Source of the DNA: Archangium violaceum
GTDB taxonomy: Bacteria > Myxococcota > Myxococcia > Myxococcales > Myxococcaceae
Assembly: GCF_016887565.1 (NCBI RefSeq)
Contig: NZ_CP069396.1
Coordinates: forward strand, 2,259,001 to 2,323,000
Length of the DNA stretch: 64,000 nucleotides
Direction: 5' to 3'
Shown here: positions 56,386-64,000 of the stretch, in pieces
Layout of the letters: every line of letters begins with the position of its first letter
How positions within the stretch are numbered: position 1 is the first letter of the stretch
The notes under the pieces: generated by a model
Seen by the model: only the letters and a program-made list of their open reading frames with translations
What the model was told of the DNA's origin: nothing
The model's database searches: none
Made by a program: the position numbers and the translations under genes

Positions 56386-57599
56386 GTACGGGGGTGGAGC
56401 CGCAGCAGGTTCTCGCGCGGGCGCGTGAGGTCGTCTCGTCGTGCACGGGTTTCCGTGACACGGCCATCTCGCCCTCGGCGGTGGATCGCGTCGTGCGCGC
56501 GGAGCTGGCGCGAGGCCGGAGCGCGTCGGACCTGCTGGCGGAGCTGCAGCGTTCCGGCACGGCCCTGGAGCGGGCGTTGCTGGATGCGGTGCTGGTGGGG
56601 GAGACGTACTTCTTCCGTCACCCGGAGCAGTTCCGTTTCCTCGCCGCCGAGGCGGTGCCCGCGGCGTTGCGCCGGGGTAGTCCCGTGCTGCGCGGGTGGA
56701 GCGCGGGCTGTGCCTCGGGCGAGGAGGCCTACTCCATCGCCGCGTGTCTGCAGGGGACGGCGCCCCAGGGCGTGCGCGTGGAGGTGCTCGGCACGGACCT
56801 GCACGAGGGCCGCCTGGAGTACGCGCGCCGGGGCGTGTATGGCTCCTGGTCCCGCCGCGAGGCCGGGCCGCTGCTCTATCCCCTCTATCAGGACGCCGCC
56901 GAGGGCCGGGTGAGCATCCTCGACTCCGTGCGCGCCGTCACCCGCTTCGCCCAGACGAACCTGCTGGAGCCCCTGCCAGAGGTGCACGGCAGCTTCGACG
57001 TCATCTTCTGCCGCAACGTGCTGACGTACTTCTCGCCGGACGCGGTGCTGGTGGCGCTGGGCCACCTGGCGCGCGCGCTCGTGCCGGGCGGCTACCTGCT
57101 GCTGGGCACGGTGGAGGTGGATCATCCTCCGGCGGGGCTGGTGCGCGTGGGGGCTCCGGAGCTGCAGGCCTTCCGCCGCCCGCACCCGCGGGAAGTGACG
57201 CCGCCGCCCCGGGCCGCCGTGGTCCGCGAGCCCGAGCTGCCTCGGCCAGCGCCCGTCCGTGCCATCACCCTGCCGCCACCGCCTCCACCCGCTCCCTCGC
57301 CCGTGCGCCTCCATCTGGAAGCGCTCCAGCGTATCGAGGGAGGCGACGAGGCCGGCGCCGCCACCGTCCTGGAGAAGCTGCTGCAACAGTTCAAGGACTA
57401 CCTGCCCGGCATGCTGGAGCTTGCCCTGCTGCGCGAGCGCGCGGGGTCACGCGAGGCAGCCTTCGCTCTCATGCACACCGTGCGCGACAACGCCGCCCGG
57501 CTTCCGCCGGATCTGATCATCGAGGGGCCCGAGCCGCTACCGGCCCGCTTCTATAGGGCGTCCGCCGACGCCTTCCTCACGCTGGGAGCCATCGAATGA
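56382..57599 (+). CDS. cheR: CheR chemoreceptor methyltransferase with C-terminal helical extension
   Basis: 405 residues. CheR N-terminal helical domain, then the SAM-binding core: GETYFFRHPEQFRFLA, GWSAGCASGEEAYSIA, VEVLGTDLHEGRLEYA and FDVIFCRNVLTYF. A Pro-rich linker (residues of about 265-305) leads to a TPR-like helical tail (LHLEALQRIEGGDEAGAATV, PGMLELALLRERAGSREAAF), as in the CheR-TPR subgroup. It methylates glutamates of chemoreceptors. Coupled by 4-base overlaps to the genes on both sides. Confidence 0.93.
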   Translation: MSTGVEPQQVLARAREVVSSCTGFRDTAISPSAVDRVVRAELARGRSASDLLAELQRSGTALERALLDAVLVGETYFFRHPEQFRFLAAEAVPAALRRGSPVLRGWSAGCASGEEAYSIAACLQGTAPQGVRVEVLGTDLHEGRLEYARRGVYGSWSRREAGPLLYPLYQDAAEGRVSILDSVRAVTRFAQTNLLEPLPEVHGSFDVIFCRNVLTYFSPDAVLVALGHLARALVPGGYLLLGTVEVDHPPAGLVRVGAPELQAFRRPHPREVTPPPRAAVVREPELPRPAPVRAITLPPPPPPAPSPVRLHLEALQRIEGGDEAGAATVLEKLLQQFKDYLPGMLELALLRERAGSREAAFALMHTVRDNAARLPPDLIIEGPEPLPARFYRASADAFLTLGAIE

Positions 57600-58144
57600 C
57601 ATCCTCCACCCCCCGAGGCCCCGAGGAAGTCCAGGATCAAGAGGTCAAAGCCCTCCTGGAGGAGCGCGCGACGCGCCTGCGTGGACGCGCCGATGGCACC
57701 GCCGACGAGACGGTGCTCATGGTGGCCGAGTTCCCCCTGGGCGAGGAGCGGTACGCCATTCCGCTGGAGTCCCTGCGCGCGGCGCTGCCGCTGCGCCTGG
57801 TGACGCCGGTGCCCCTGTCCATGCCGCACGTCATCGGCGTGCTGCGCTACCAGGGCCAGGTGCTCGCCGCGCTCAGCCTCGCGGCGCTCATGGGCGGCCA
57901 CGGCTGGCGGCAGGATCCCGCCGTGCTGCTCGTGCTGGACCGCGGTGACGGGGAGCTGTGCGCCCTGGACTGCGAAGCCATTCCGCGCCCGCTCAGCCTG
58001 CCCACCGCGGCGGTGGAGGCGGCGCGCACGCAGGCGGAGGGTGCCGTGGTCGAGGTCCCTCTGAAGAACAACCGTCAGATCATCCACCTCATCGACCTGC
58101 CGCGCCTCTTCGCGCGCGGCGCCGGGGCTCGCAATGCCGGTTGA
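57596..58144 (+). CDS. cheW: CheW coupling protein
   Basis: 182 residues. An acidic N-terminal extension of about 40 residues precedes a CheW domain (VAEFPLGEERYAIPLESLRA, VIGVLRYQGQVLAALSLAAL, DLPRLFARG). Links chemoreceptors to CheA. The start overlaps the CheR stop (ATGA) and its end overlaps cheA by 11 bases. Confidence 0.92.
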   Translation: MTSSTPRGPEEVQDQEVKALLEERATRLRGRADGTADETVLMVAEFPLGEERYAIPLESLRAALPLRLVTPVPLSMPHVIGVLRYQGQVLAALSLAALMGGHGWRQDPAVLLVLDRGDGELCALDCEAIPRPLSLPTAAVEAARTQAEGAVVEVPLKNNRQIIHLIDLPRLFARGAGARNAG

Positions 58145-60317
58145 CCCCATGCTGCAGAGCCTCGTGGCGGGCTTCTCGTCCGAGGCGCAGGAAGTCTGTC
58201 AGAAGGTCACCCTGGACCTGCTCGAGTTGGAGCGGGAGGGGATCGACAACGAGGCGCTGAGCAAGGTGTACACCCGCCTGGCGCGGCACCTTCACACCCT
58301 GAAGGGCAGTGCGGCCAGCCTCGGGTTGCAGGACCTGAGCTCCATCGCCCACAAGCTGGAGGATGCCCTCGCGCCGCTGCGCAAGGACATCCAGCCCATG
58401 CCGCGGTCCATGGTGGACATGCTGCTGCACGGGTTGGACCTCTTCCTGCTGCGCGCGCAGGCGCACGCGGACGGGCGCGGAGACGCGCTGCCGGATCCGA
58501 CGGACGCCCTGGCCCAGCTCGTGGCGGAGGCGCCACCCCCGGAGGCGGCCGCCGGCAGGGTCGCCGCCGAGGTCGAGGCCGAGTCGGAGCAGGCGCCGGC
58601 GAAGGCCGCCCCCGCGAGGGCCGCCCCCGCCCCGGCCGCGGCGGCCCCCGCGTTGTCCATGGCGGACGACTCCGAGTCGATCGACGCCGGCTGGCGCGTG
58701 GCCGCGCACCAGGTGACGGCGCTGATGCGCGAGGTGGAGCGCCTGCGCGAGTTCCGCATGCGCCTGGAGGACCGCCTCCGGGACATCTCCAAGGCCGTGG
58801 AGCTGCTGGCCGTGCGCGAGCTGATGGCCCCGACGGCCCGGGCGCGCGCGGTGCTGGCGGCGGTGACGGCCGGCGTGCGCTCGGACGGCCACGAGGCCAC
58901 CGACATCGTCGACAGCCTGGAGGAGGGCCTCAAGTCCATCACCACGCGTCCGGTGCGCACCATCCTCGAGCCGCTGCAGCGCATGGTGCGTGACCTGTCG
59001 CGCCAGCTGGGCAAGCAGGCCCGGCTCTCCGTGGTGGGCGCCGAGGTGTCGCTGGATCGCCGCCTGCTGGAGAAGCTCAAGGGCGCCATGGTGCACCTGC
59101 TGCGCAACGCGGTGGACCACGGCATCGAGATGCCGGACGAGCGTGAGCGCGCCGGCAAGCACCACGAGGGTGCCCTCACGCTGCGCGTGGAGCAGCAGGG
59201 CAACATCCTCATGATGGAGCTGAGCGACGACGGGCGCGGCATCGACGTGCTGGTGGTGCGTGCGTCGGCCGAGCGCAAGGGGCTCATCACCTCCGACGAG
59301 GGCGCGCGGATGCACGAGGCGCAGATCCGCGACCTCATCTTCCGCCCCGGCTTCAGCACCCGCGTGGATGTCACCGACACCTCGGGCCGCGGCGTGGGCC
59401 TGGACGCGGTGCGCTCCGCGGTGGAGTCCATGCAGGGCCGCATCGAGGTGGTGAGCACCAAGGGCTCGGGCACGCGCTTCATGCTCACCGTCCCGGTGGA
59501 GCTGGGCAGCTCGCCCGTGCTCACGGTGCGCACCATCGACACCGCGGTGGGCCTGCCCATGCTGGCGGTGGAGTCCACCCAGCTCGCCTCCCAGGACAAC
59601 CTGCGCATCGGCCGCCTGAGGACGCAGCTGGACTACAACGGGCAGCTCGTGCCGGTGGTGGACCTGGGCGCCCGCCTGGGCCTGCGCGCCTCGGCGCCTC
59701 CGTCCGAGGGTCAGCCGCTCATCATCGTCCAGAGTGGTGGCAAGCGCATGGCGCTCGCGGTGGACGCGGTGGTGGGTGATCGCGACCTCGTCATCCGCCC
59801 GCTGCCCGCCGAGGTGCGCGACGTGCCCGCCTACCAGGGCGCGGCCATCCTCAGCCGCGGCGAGCTGCTGCTCATCCTTCGCCCGGGTTGGGTGGTGAGC
59901 GAGAGCACCCCGCAGGCGGTCGCCATGCCGCAGAGCCGCCGGGCCCTCGTGGTGGACGACTCACTCACGGCTCGCGCGCTCCATCGTGCCATGCTGGAAG
60001 CGGGTGGTTTCACCGTGCACCTGGCAGCCAGTGGCGCTCGTGCCATGGAGCGGTTGCAGACGGAGAGTTACGACGTGATCATTTGTGACCTCGAGATGGA
60101 GGAGATGAACGGGACCGAGCTCATCGCGACGTTGCGTGGGCAGCCGGACACCAAGGACATCCCCGTCATCCTCGTCTCGGCCAACGACAGCGCGGGCGCA
60201 AGAGCGCGCGGGCTGTCCGCGGGTGCCGACGGGTTCCTCAGCAAGCGTGAGTGCGCCGCGGGCCGTCTGCTCGCCGAGGTGCTCGACGTGATGAGCCGGA
60301 GGGGGGCCCGGGCATGA
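58134..60317 (+). CDS. cheA: Hybrid CheA histidine kinase with C-terminal receiver
   Basis: 727 residues. HPt domain with phospho-His54 in LHTLKGSAASLGL; Ala/Pro linker near 140-180; dimerisation helices (VTALMREVERLREFRMRLED); ATPase boxes N (LLRNAVDHGIEMPDE), G1 (ELSDDGRGID) and G2 (SGRGVGLDAV); a CheW-like domain near 460-590; and a C-terminal receiver (ALVVDDSLTARALHRAML, phospho-Asp in IICDLEMEEMNG). The added receiver could act as a phosphate sink. It overlaps cheW and cheB. No P2 domain is evident. Confidence 0.95.
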   Translation: MPVDPMLQSLVAGFSSEAQEVCQKVTLDLLELEREGIDNEALSKVYTRLARHLHTLKGSAASLGLQDLSSIAHKLEDALAPLRKDIQPMPRSMVDMLLHGLDLFLLRAQAHADGRGDALPDPTDALAQLVAEAPPPEAAAGRVAAEVEAESEQAPAKAAPARAAPAPAAAAPALSMADDSESIDAGWRVAAHQVTALMREVERLREFRMRLEDRLRDISKAVELLAVRELMAPTARARAVLAAVTAGVRSDGHEATDIVDSLEEGLKSITTRPVRTILEPLQRMVRDLSRQLGKQARLSVVGAEVSLDRRLLEKLKGAMVHLLRNAVDHGIEMPDERERAGKHHEGALTLRVEQQGNILMMELSDDGRGIDVLVVRASAERKGLITSDEGARMHEAQIRDLIFRPGFSTRVDVTDTSGRGVGLDAVRSAVESMQGRIEVVSTKGSGTRFMLTVPVELGSSPVLTVRTIDTAVGLPMLAVESTQLASQDNLRIGRLRTQLDYNGQLVPVVDLGARLGLRASAPPSEGQPLIIVQSGGKRMALAVDAVVGDRDLVIRPLPAEVRDVPAYQGAAILSRGELLLILRPGWVVSESTPQAVAMPQSRRALVVDDSLTARALHRAMLEAGGFTVHLAASGARAMERLQTESYDVIICDLEMEEMNGTELIATLRGQPDTKDIPVILVSANDSAGARARGLSAGADGFLSKRECAAGRLLAEVLDVMSRRGARA

Positions 60318-61384
60318 GTGGCGGGAAGGATCCCATCCGCGTGTTGGTGGTGGACGACTCGCCCACCATGGCGGACGCAGTCAGCGCGCTGCTGACGGAC
60401 GATCCCCGCATCGAGGTGGTCGGTCGGGCCAACACCGGCAGCCGGGCGGTGACGCTGGCGCGCCTGTTGCGCCCGGACGTCATCACCATGGACTTGCTGA
60501 TGCCGGACCTGGACGGCCCGGCGGCCATCGCGGCCATTATGGCCGAGGCGCCGGCGCGCATCCTGGTGGTGAGCGCCGTGGCGGATCAGCGCAACCTGGA
60601 GGTGTGCTTCCAGGCGATGAGCGCGGGCGCGCTGGAGCTCATCGGCAAGCCCTCCGTCACCAGTGGCGAGGAGCTGCGCCGCTGGGGCCGGCAACTGGCC
60701 GAGTCGGTGTGCCTCATGGCGGAGGTGCCCGTCATCTCCCGCCGGATGCGCATCGCCTCCCCGCCGCCGCCGGTGATGGGCGCCCGGGTGGACATCTTCG
60801 GGCTGGCGGCCTCCACTGGTGGCCCGCCCGCGCTGTCCGAGGTGCTCTCGCGCCTGCCGGCGGACCTGCCCGTGCCCATCGTCATCGCCCAGCACATCAC
60901 CGAGGGCTTCACCCCGGGCATGGTGCGCTGGCTGTCGCAGGTGACGCCCCTCAAGGTGGTCATCGGCCGCGAGGGCGAGCGGCTGGAGCCGGGCCGGGTG
61001 TACTTCCCGCTGGACGGGCATGACCTGACGGTGGAGGGCAACGGGGTGGTGCGGCTGACGCGCACGCGCGGCGGACCGTGCCCCTCGGGAGACCTGCTGC
61101 TGGCCTCTCTGGCTCGCACCTATGGGAGCCGCGCCGGTGGTGGCGTGCTCACCGGCATGGGCGAGGATGGGGCGCGGGGCCTGCTGGACATCCGCAAGGC
61201 CGGCGGCGTCACCTTCGCCCAGGACGAGGCGTCCTCCGTCGTCTTCGGCATGCCCCGAGTGGCCATCGAGCTGAAGGCCGCGGACCGGGGAGTGCCCCTG
61301 TCCGCCATGCCGGACATCATCCGCATGAGCTGCCGTCGTGGCCCCATGACTGGCCGTCCCCCCGGTCCGGAGGGTGTGTCTTGA
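60314..61384 (+). CDS. cheB: CheB chemoreceptor methylesterase
   Basis: 356 residues from ATG 60314 overlapping the cheA stop (ATGA). N-terminal receiver (VLVVDDSPTMADAVSALL, phospho-Asp in ITMDLLMPDLDG) and C-terminal methylesterase with the catalytic triad Ser167 (LAASTGGPPAL), His194 (IAQHITEGF) and Asp285 (MGEDGARG). Phosphorylated CheB removes methyl groups from receptors and opposes CheR for adaptation. Length is normal. Confidence 0.96.
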   Translation: MSGGKDPIRVLVVDDSPTMADAVSALLTDDPRIEVVGRANTGSRAVTLARLLRPDVITMDLLMPDLDGPAAIAAIMAEAPARILVVSAVADQRNLEVCFQAMSAGALELIGKPSVTSGEELRRWGRQLAESVCLMAEVPVISRRMRIASPPPPVMGARVDIFGLAASTGGPPALSEVLSRLPADLPVPIVIAQHITEGFTPGMVRWLSQVTPLKVVIGREGERLEPGRVYFPLDGHDLTVEGNGVVRLTRTRGGPCPSGDLLLASLARTYGSRAGGGVLTGMGEDGARGLLDIRKAGGVTFAQDEASSVVFGMPRVAIELKAADRGVPLSAMPDIIRMSCRRGPMTGRPPGPEGVS

Positions 61385-61442
61385 GTCTTCCTGTTCGCCG
61401 GCTCCTGGTGCCGGCTTCGATCTTCTCCGCTGAGGAGCTTCC

Positions 61443-63041
61443 GTGAGCGCCAACGCCACCTCCAAGCAGTCACTGGGCATCGGACCCAAATTCATCCTCA
61501 TCACGGCGGTCGTCAGCGTCGCCGTGGCCGCCGTGCTCACCGTGGTCGCCGCCCAGCGGCTGCGGAGCAACCTGGTGGACACCACCGTGAGCGAGGGCAA
61601 GGCGATCGTCATCGGCTTCTCGGCGGCCGCCGAGCGGGCCTCGGCGGACGGCGCCACCTCGCTCGAGCCGCTGCTGCGCGCGTTCCAGGATGCCGGCAAC
61701 GTGCGCTACGTGTACGTGGTGGACAGCGCCAACAATGTCCTCGCCCACTCCTTCCCCGGCGAGTTCCCCCAGGTGCTGCTGAGCACCAACAGCCTGCAGG
61801 CCGGGGAGCTCACCAATGGCCAGCGCGTGAAGGTGGCTGACTCGGTGGAGGTGGTGCTCGAGAACGGCAAGCAGAAGGTCATCGACCTGGCCGCGCCCCT
61901 GTCCGGTGGCGTGCGCGGCGTGGTCCACGTGGGCATGAAGTACGAGGCCGTCAACGGACAGGTGGGCTGGCTGCTGCTCAACATGTCGGTGCTGGGCCTG
62001 CTCCTCGTCGGCGCCGGTGTGGCGGGCGCGTCCATCATGAGCCGCTCCGTGGTGGGCCCGCTGCGCGAGCTCACCGACCTGGCCGCCCACATCGTCGAGT
62101 CTGGCGATCTCACCCGCCCCATCCAGGTGAAGGGCAGTGACGAGGTGAGCCAGCTGGCTCGCTCCTTCGCGCAGATGGTGGATCGGCTGCGCGGGGTGAC
62201 GCAGAACCTCCAGCAGGCCGCCGAGGCCCTCAACGGCGCCACCGAGCAGCTCAACAACTCCGCCGCCGACCAGTCGCAGACCGTGTCCCGTCAGGCCTCC
62301 GCCCTTCAGGAGACGCAGGTCACCGCCCAGGAGATCCGCCAGACGAGTCTCCTGGCCGCCCAGAAGGCCGACTCGGTGCTCTCCGTGGCCGAGCGCGCCG
62401 ACGAGCTGAGCCGCGCCGGCGAGGCCGCCCTGGAGCAGACGCTCGTGGGCCTCAACGACATCCGCACCCAGGTGCAGGAGATCGCCCAGAAGATCCTCGA
62501 GCTGGGCGAGCGCACGGTGCAGATCGGCAGCATCACCCAGACGGTGAAGGACCTGGCCGACCAGTCCAACATGCTCGCGCTCAACGCCGCCATCGAGGCC
62601 GTTCGCTCGGGCGAGCACGGCAAGGGCTTCGGCGTGGTGGCTCGCGAAATCCGCGCCCTGGCCGACCAGTCCATCGAGTCCACGGACCGCGTGCGCGAGC
62701 TGCTGGACGATATCGGCAACTCGGTCGCCATGGCCGTGCGCATCACCGAGCGCGGCTCGCAGCGCATGGAGGCCGGCCTCGAGCAGGTCCGCACCTACGG
62801 CAAGAACCTGCGCGAGCTGTCCTCCATCATCCAGGACAACGCCGCCGCCGTCCGGCAGATCGCCGCCGCCGTGGGCCAGCAGAACGTCGGCATCAACCAG
62901 ATCACCACCGCCGTGAGCGACCTGTCCAAGATGATGGACGAGACCGTCTCCCGTATCGGCGCCACCGGTGAGGCCGCCACCACGCTGCAGATCATCGCCG
63001 ACCAGCTCAGCAGCGCGGTGAAGACCTACCGCGTGCAGTAG
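61443..63041 (+). CDS. Methyl-accepting chemotaxis protein
   Basis: 532 residues from GTG 61443; no strong ribosome binding site beyond GAGGAG about 6 bases upstream. Two membrane helices (FILITAVVSVAVAAVLTVVA and LLLNMSVLGLLLVGAGVAGA) flank a periplasmic sensor of about 140 residues (RYVYVVDSANNVLAHSFPGE; single-Cache-like). A HAMP domain follows, then the signalling hairpin with tip LADQSNMLALNAAIEAVRSG. The cognate receptor of this operon, last of seven genes, 58 bases after cheB. Confidence 0.94.
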   Translation: MSANATSKQSLGIGPKFILITAVVSVAVAAVLTVVAAQRLRSNLVDTTVSEGKAIVIGFSAAAERASADGATSLEPLLRAFQDAGNVRYVYVVDSANNVLAHSFPGEFPQVLLSTNSLQAGELTNGQRVKVADSVEVVLENGKQKVIDLAAPLSGGVRGVVHVGMKYEAVNGQVGWLLLNMSVLGLLLVGAGVAGASIMSRSVVGPLRELTDLAAHIVESGDLTRPIQVKGSDEVSQLARSFAQMVDRLRGVTQNLQQAAEALNGATEQLNNSAADQSQTVSRQASALQETQVTAQEIRQTSLLAAQKADSVLSVAERADELSRAGEAALEQTLVGLNDIRTQVQEIAQKILELGERTVQIGSITQTVKDLADQSNMLALNAAIEAVRSGEHGKGFGVVAREIRALADQSIESTDRVRELLDDIGNSVAMAVRITERGSQRMEAGLEQVRTYGKNLRELSSIIQDNAAAVRQIAAAVGQQNVGINQITTAVSDLSKMMDETVSRIGATGEAATTLQIIADQLSSAVKTYRVQ

Positions 63042-63062
63042 CCAGCGACTCTGGGAAGGACG

Positions 63063-63099
63063 AAGGGCCAGGAGAGGGGAGACCCTCGACCTGGCCCTT
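63063..63099 (+). terminator. Terminator hairpin after the chemosensory operon
   Basis: AAGGGCCAGG (63063-63072) pairs over 10 bases with CCTGGCCCTT (63090-63099), followed by the T-rich GTCGTTTCT, 22 bases after the last gene. Confidence 0.7.
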
Positions 63100-63148
63100 G
63101 TCGTTTCTGGGGGGCGCTGTGGCCGGGTTTGAACCCGGGGGGCGACTT

Positions 63149-63230
63149 ACCCTCACCCCGACCCTCTCCCAGGGGGAGAGGGACTAACCTGGTGCTCCCT
63201 CTCCCTCTGGGAGAGGGCTGGGGTGAGGGT
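63149..63230. repeat. Inverted pair of REP-like repeats (REPIN-like)
   Basis: Two copies of about 35 bases, at 63149-63183 and 63196-63230, lie in opposite orientation with a 12-base spacer and differ at only three positions. They could fold into a long hairpin between the convergent che operon and clpA. This is the usual REP doublet form. Confidence 0.85.
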
Positions 63231-63239
63231 CTGCTGTTT

Positions 63240-64000
63240 CTACGCCGCCGGAGCCGGCTGCGGCGCCGGGAGCGTCTTGAGCTTCAGGCCTTCTCCCTCC
63301 ACGTCGAAGCGCGCCACGCCGCCATCCTTCAGCTCGCCGAAGAGCAGTGCCTCGGCCAGCGGCTTCTTGAGCGTGTTGTCCACCAGCCGCGCCATGGGCC
63401 GCGCGCCGAAGGCCGGGTCGTACCCGTTCTCCGCCAGCCACGCCCGCGCCGCCGGCGTCAGCTCCAGCTTCACCCGCTTCTCGTCCAGCATCTTCTGGAG
63501 CAGGCCCACTTCCTTGTCCACCACCTTGAGGATGACCTCGGGCGGCAGACCGGAGAAGAGCACCCACCCGTCCAGCCGGTTGCGGAACTCGGGCGTGAAG
63601 GTGTTCTCGATCGCCTTCTTCGCGCGCAGGGCGTCCGCCGGCGCCTGCTTGTCGCCGAAGCCGATGGACTTGGTGCTCATCTCCCGCGCACCCGCGTTGG
63701 TCGTGAGGATGAGGATGATGTTGCGGAAGTCCGCCTTGCGGCCGTTGTTGTCCGTCAACGTCGCGTGGTCCATCACCTGGAGCAGGATGTTGAAGAGGTC
63801 CGGGTGGGCCTTTTCAATCTCGTCCAGCACCAGCACCGCGTAGGGGTGCTTGCGGATGGCGTCCGTGAGCAGACCGCCCTGGTCGAAGCCCACGTAGCCC
63901 GGAGGCGCGCCGATGAGCCGGCTCACCGTGTGCTTCTCCGAGTACTCGCTCATGTCGAAGCGCAGGAACTCCACGCCCAGCACCGAGGCGAGCTGCTTGG
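63240..64000 (-). CDS. clpA: ATP-dependent Clp protease ATPase subunit ClpA (C-terminal part)
   Basis: About 253 codons are visible; the gene continues past base 64000. The segment EFLRFDMSEYSEKHTVSRLI, IGAPPGYVGFDQGGLLTDAI, Walker B VLVLDEIEKAHPD, sensor ILTTNAGAREM, and the C-terminal ClpA domain with FGARPMARLVDNTLKKPLA match the second AAA+ module of ClpA, which unfolds proteins for ClpP. FTPEFRNRLDGWVLF is typical of ClpA rather than ClpB. Confidence 0.93.
   Translation of the reverse strand, partial: KQLASVLGVEFLRFDMSEYSEKHTVSRLIGAPPGYVGFDQGGLLTDAIRKHPYAVLVLDEIEKAHPDLFNILLQVMDHATLTDNNGRKADFRNIILILTTNAGAREMSTKSIGFGDKQAPADALRAKKAIENTFTPEFRNRLDGWVLFSGLPPEVILKVVDKEVGLLQKMLDEKRVKLELTPAARAWLAENGYDPAFGARPMARLVDNTLKKPLAEALLFGELKDGGVARFDVEGEGLKLKTLPAPQPAPAA

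Noticed and set aside
63129-63145. CCGGGTTTGAACCCGG, similar to a tRNA T-arm
   Set aside because: Loop is 6 rather than 7 bases and no acceptor, D or anticodon arms surround it.

Overview
The window is high-GC DNA from a gliding myxobacterium. Cystobacterineae fits best (Archangium, Cystobacter or a relative), although no marker gene here fixes the genus. Reasons for this call: several Hanks-type kinases fused to unusual output domains, a TPR-CHAT protein, an ADYC-domain protein, a large chemosensory operon, a lipoprotein toxin with an Imm52 immunity gene, and a CrtW-type ketolase. Coding density is very high and no gap between genes exceeds 300 bases. No tRNA, rRNA, insertion sequence, prophage or CRISPR array was seen. 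Many neighbouring genes overlap by 4 bases (ATGA or GTGA), which suggests translational coupling.

Layout. 1-8.5 kb: the 5' part of a TPR-CHAT gene with ten 126-base tandem repeats, an ADYC exported protein, and a 1352-residue kinase with an N-terminal zinc anti-sigma-like motif, divergent from a sigma-70-like factor. 8.6-9.7 kb: a winged-helix AlkZ-like protein. 9.7-15.8 kb: a compact RiPP cluster reading leftward as precursor, radical SAM/SPASM enzyme, LanC cyclase and full-length LanB dehydratase. 15.8-20.5 kb: trpD-C-F-B-A, preceded by a 41-codon fragment of a DAHP synthase; trpE and trpG are absent. 20.7-28.3 kb: FAD oxidoreductase, CPBP protease, M49-like metallopeptidase, CrtW-like ketolase, MsrP/MsrQ and a cytochrome P450.

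28.4-34.6 kb: a response regulator, then a kinase / TPR-TonB receptor / lipoprotein operon. 34.8-38.2 kb: an accessory-type lipoprotein, a lipoprotein Tox-REase-5 toxin and an Imm52 immunity protein, resembling the SitBAI toxins passed between myxobacteria by outer-membrane exchange. 38.3-49.4 kb: a BtuF-like protein, response regulator, BamA/TamA-like protein, GT22-like glycosyltransferase, a four-gene operon headed by a multi-spanning chemoreceptor, a UPF0489 protein and an S9 peptidase. 49.4-55 kb: cold-shock protein, 2-oxoglutarate dehydrogenase E1 and E2, and an enoyl-ACP reductase. 55.1-63.1 kb: a complete chemosensory operon. The window ends in the 3' part of clpA.

The most novel system is the RiPP cluster at 9.7-15.8 kb. 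It pairs lanthionine-forming enzymes with a radical SAM/SPASM enzyme on a precursor whose putative core has a single cysteine, and it has no local transporter or protease. Also notable are short palindromic REP-like repeats (five copies). Two of them lie inside coding regions and encode part of the N-termini of TrpC and the CPBP protease.
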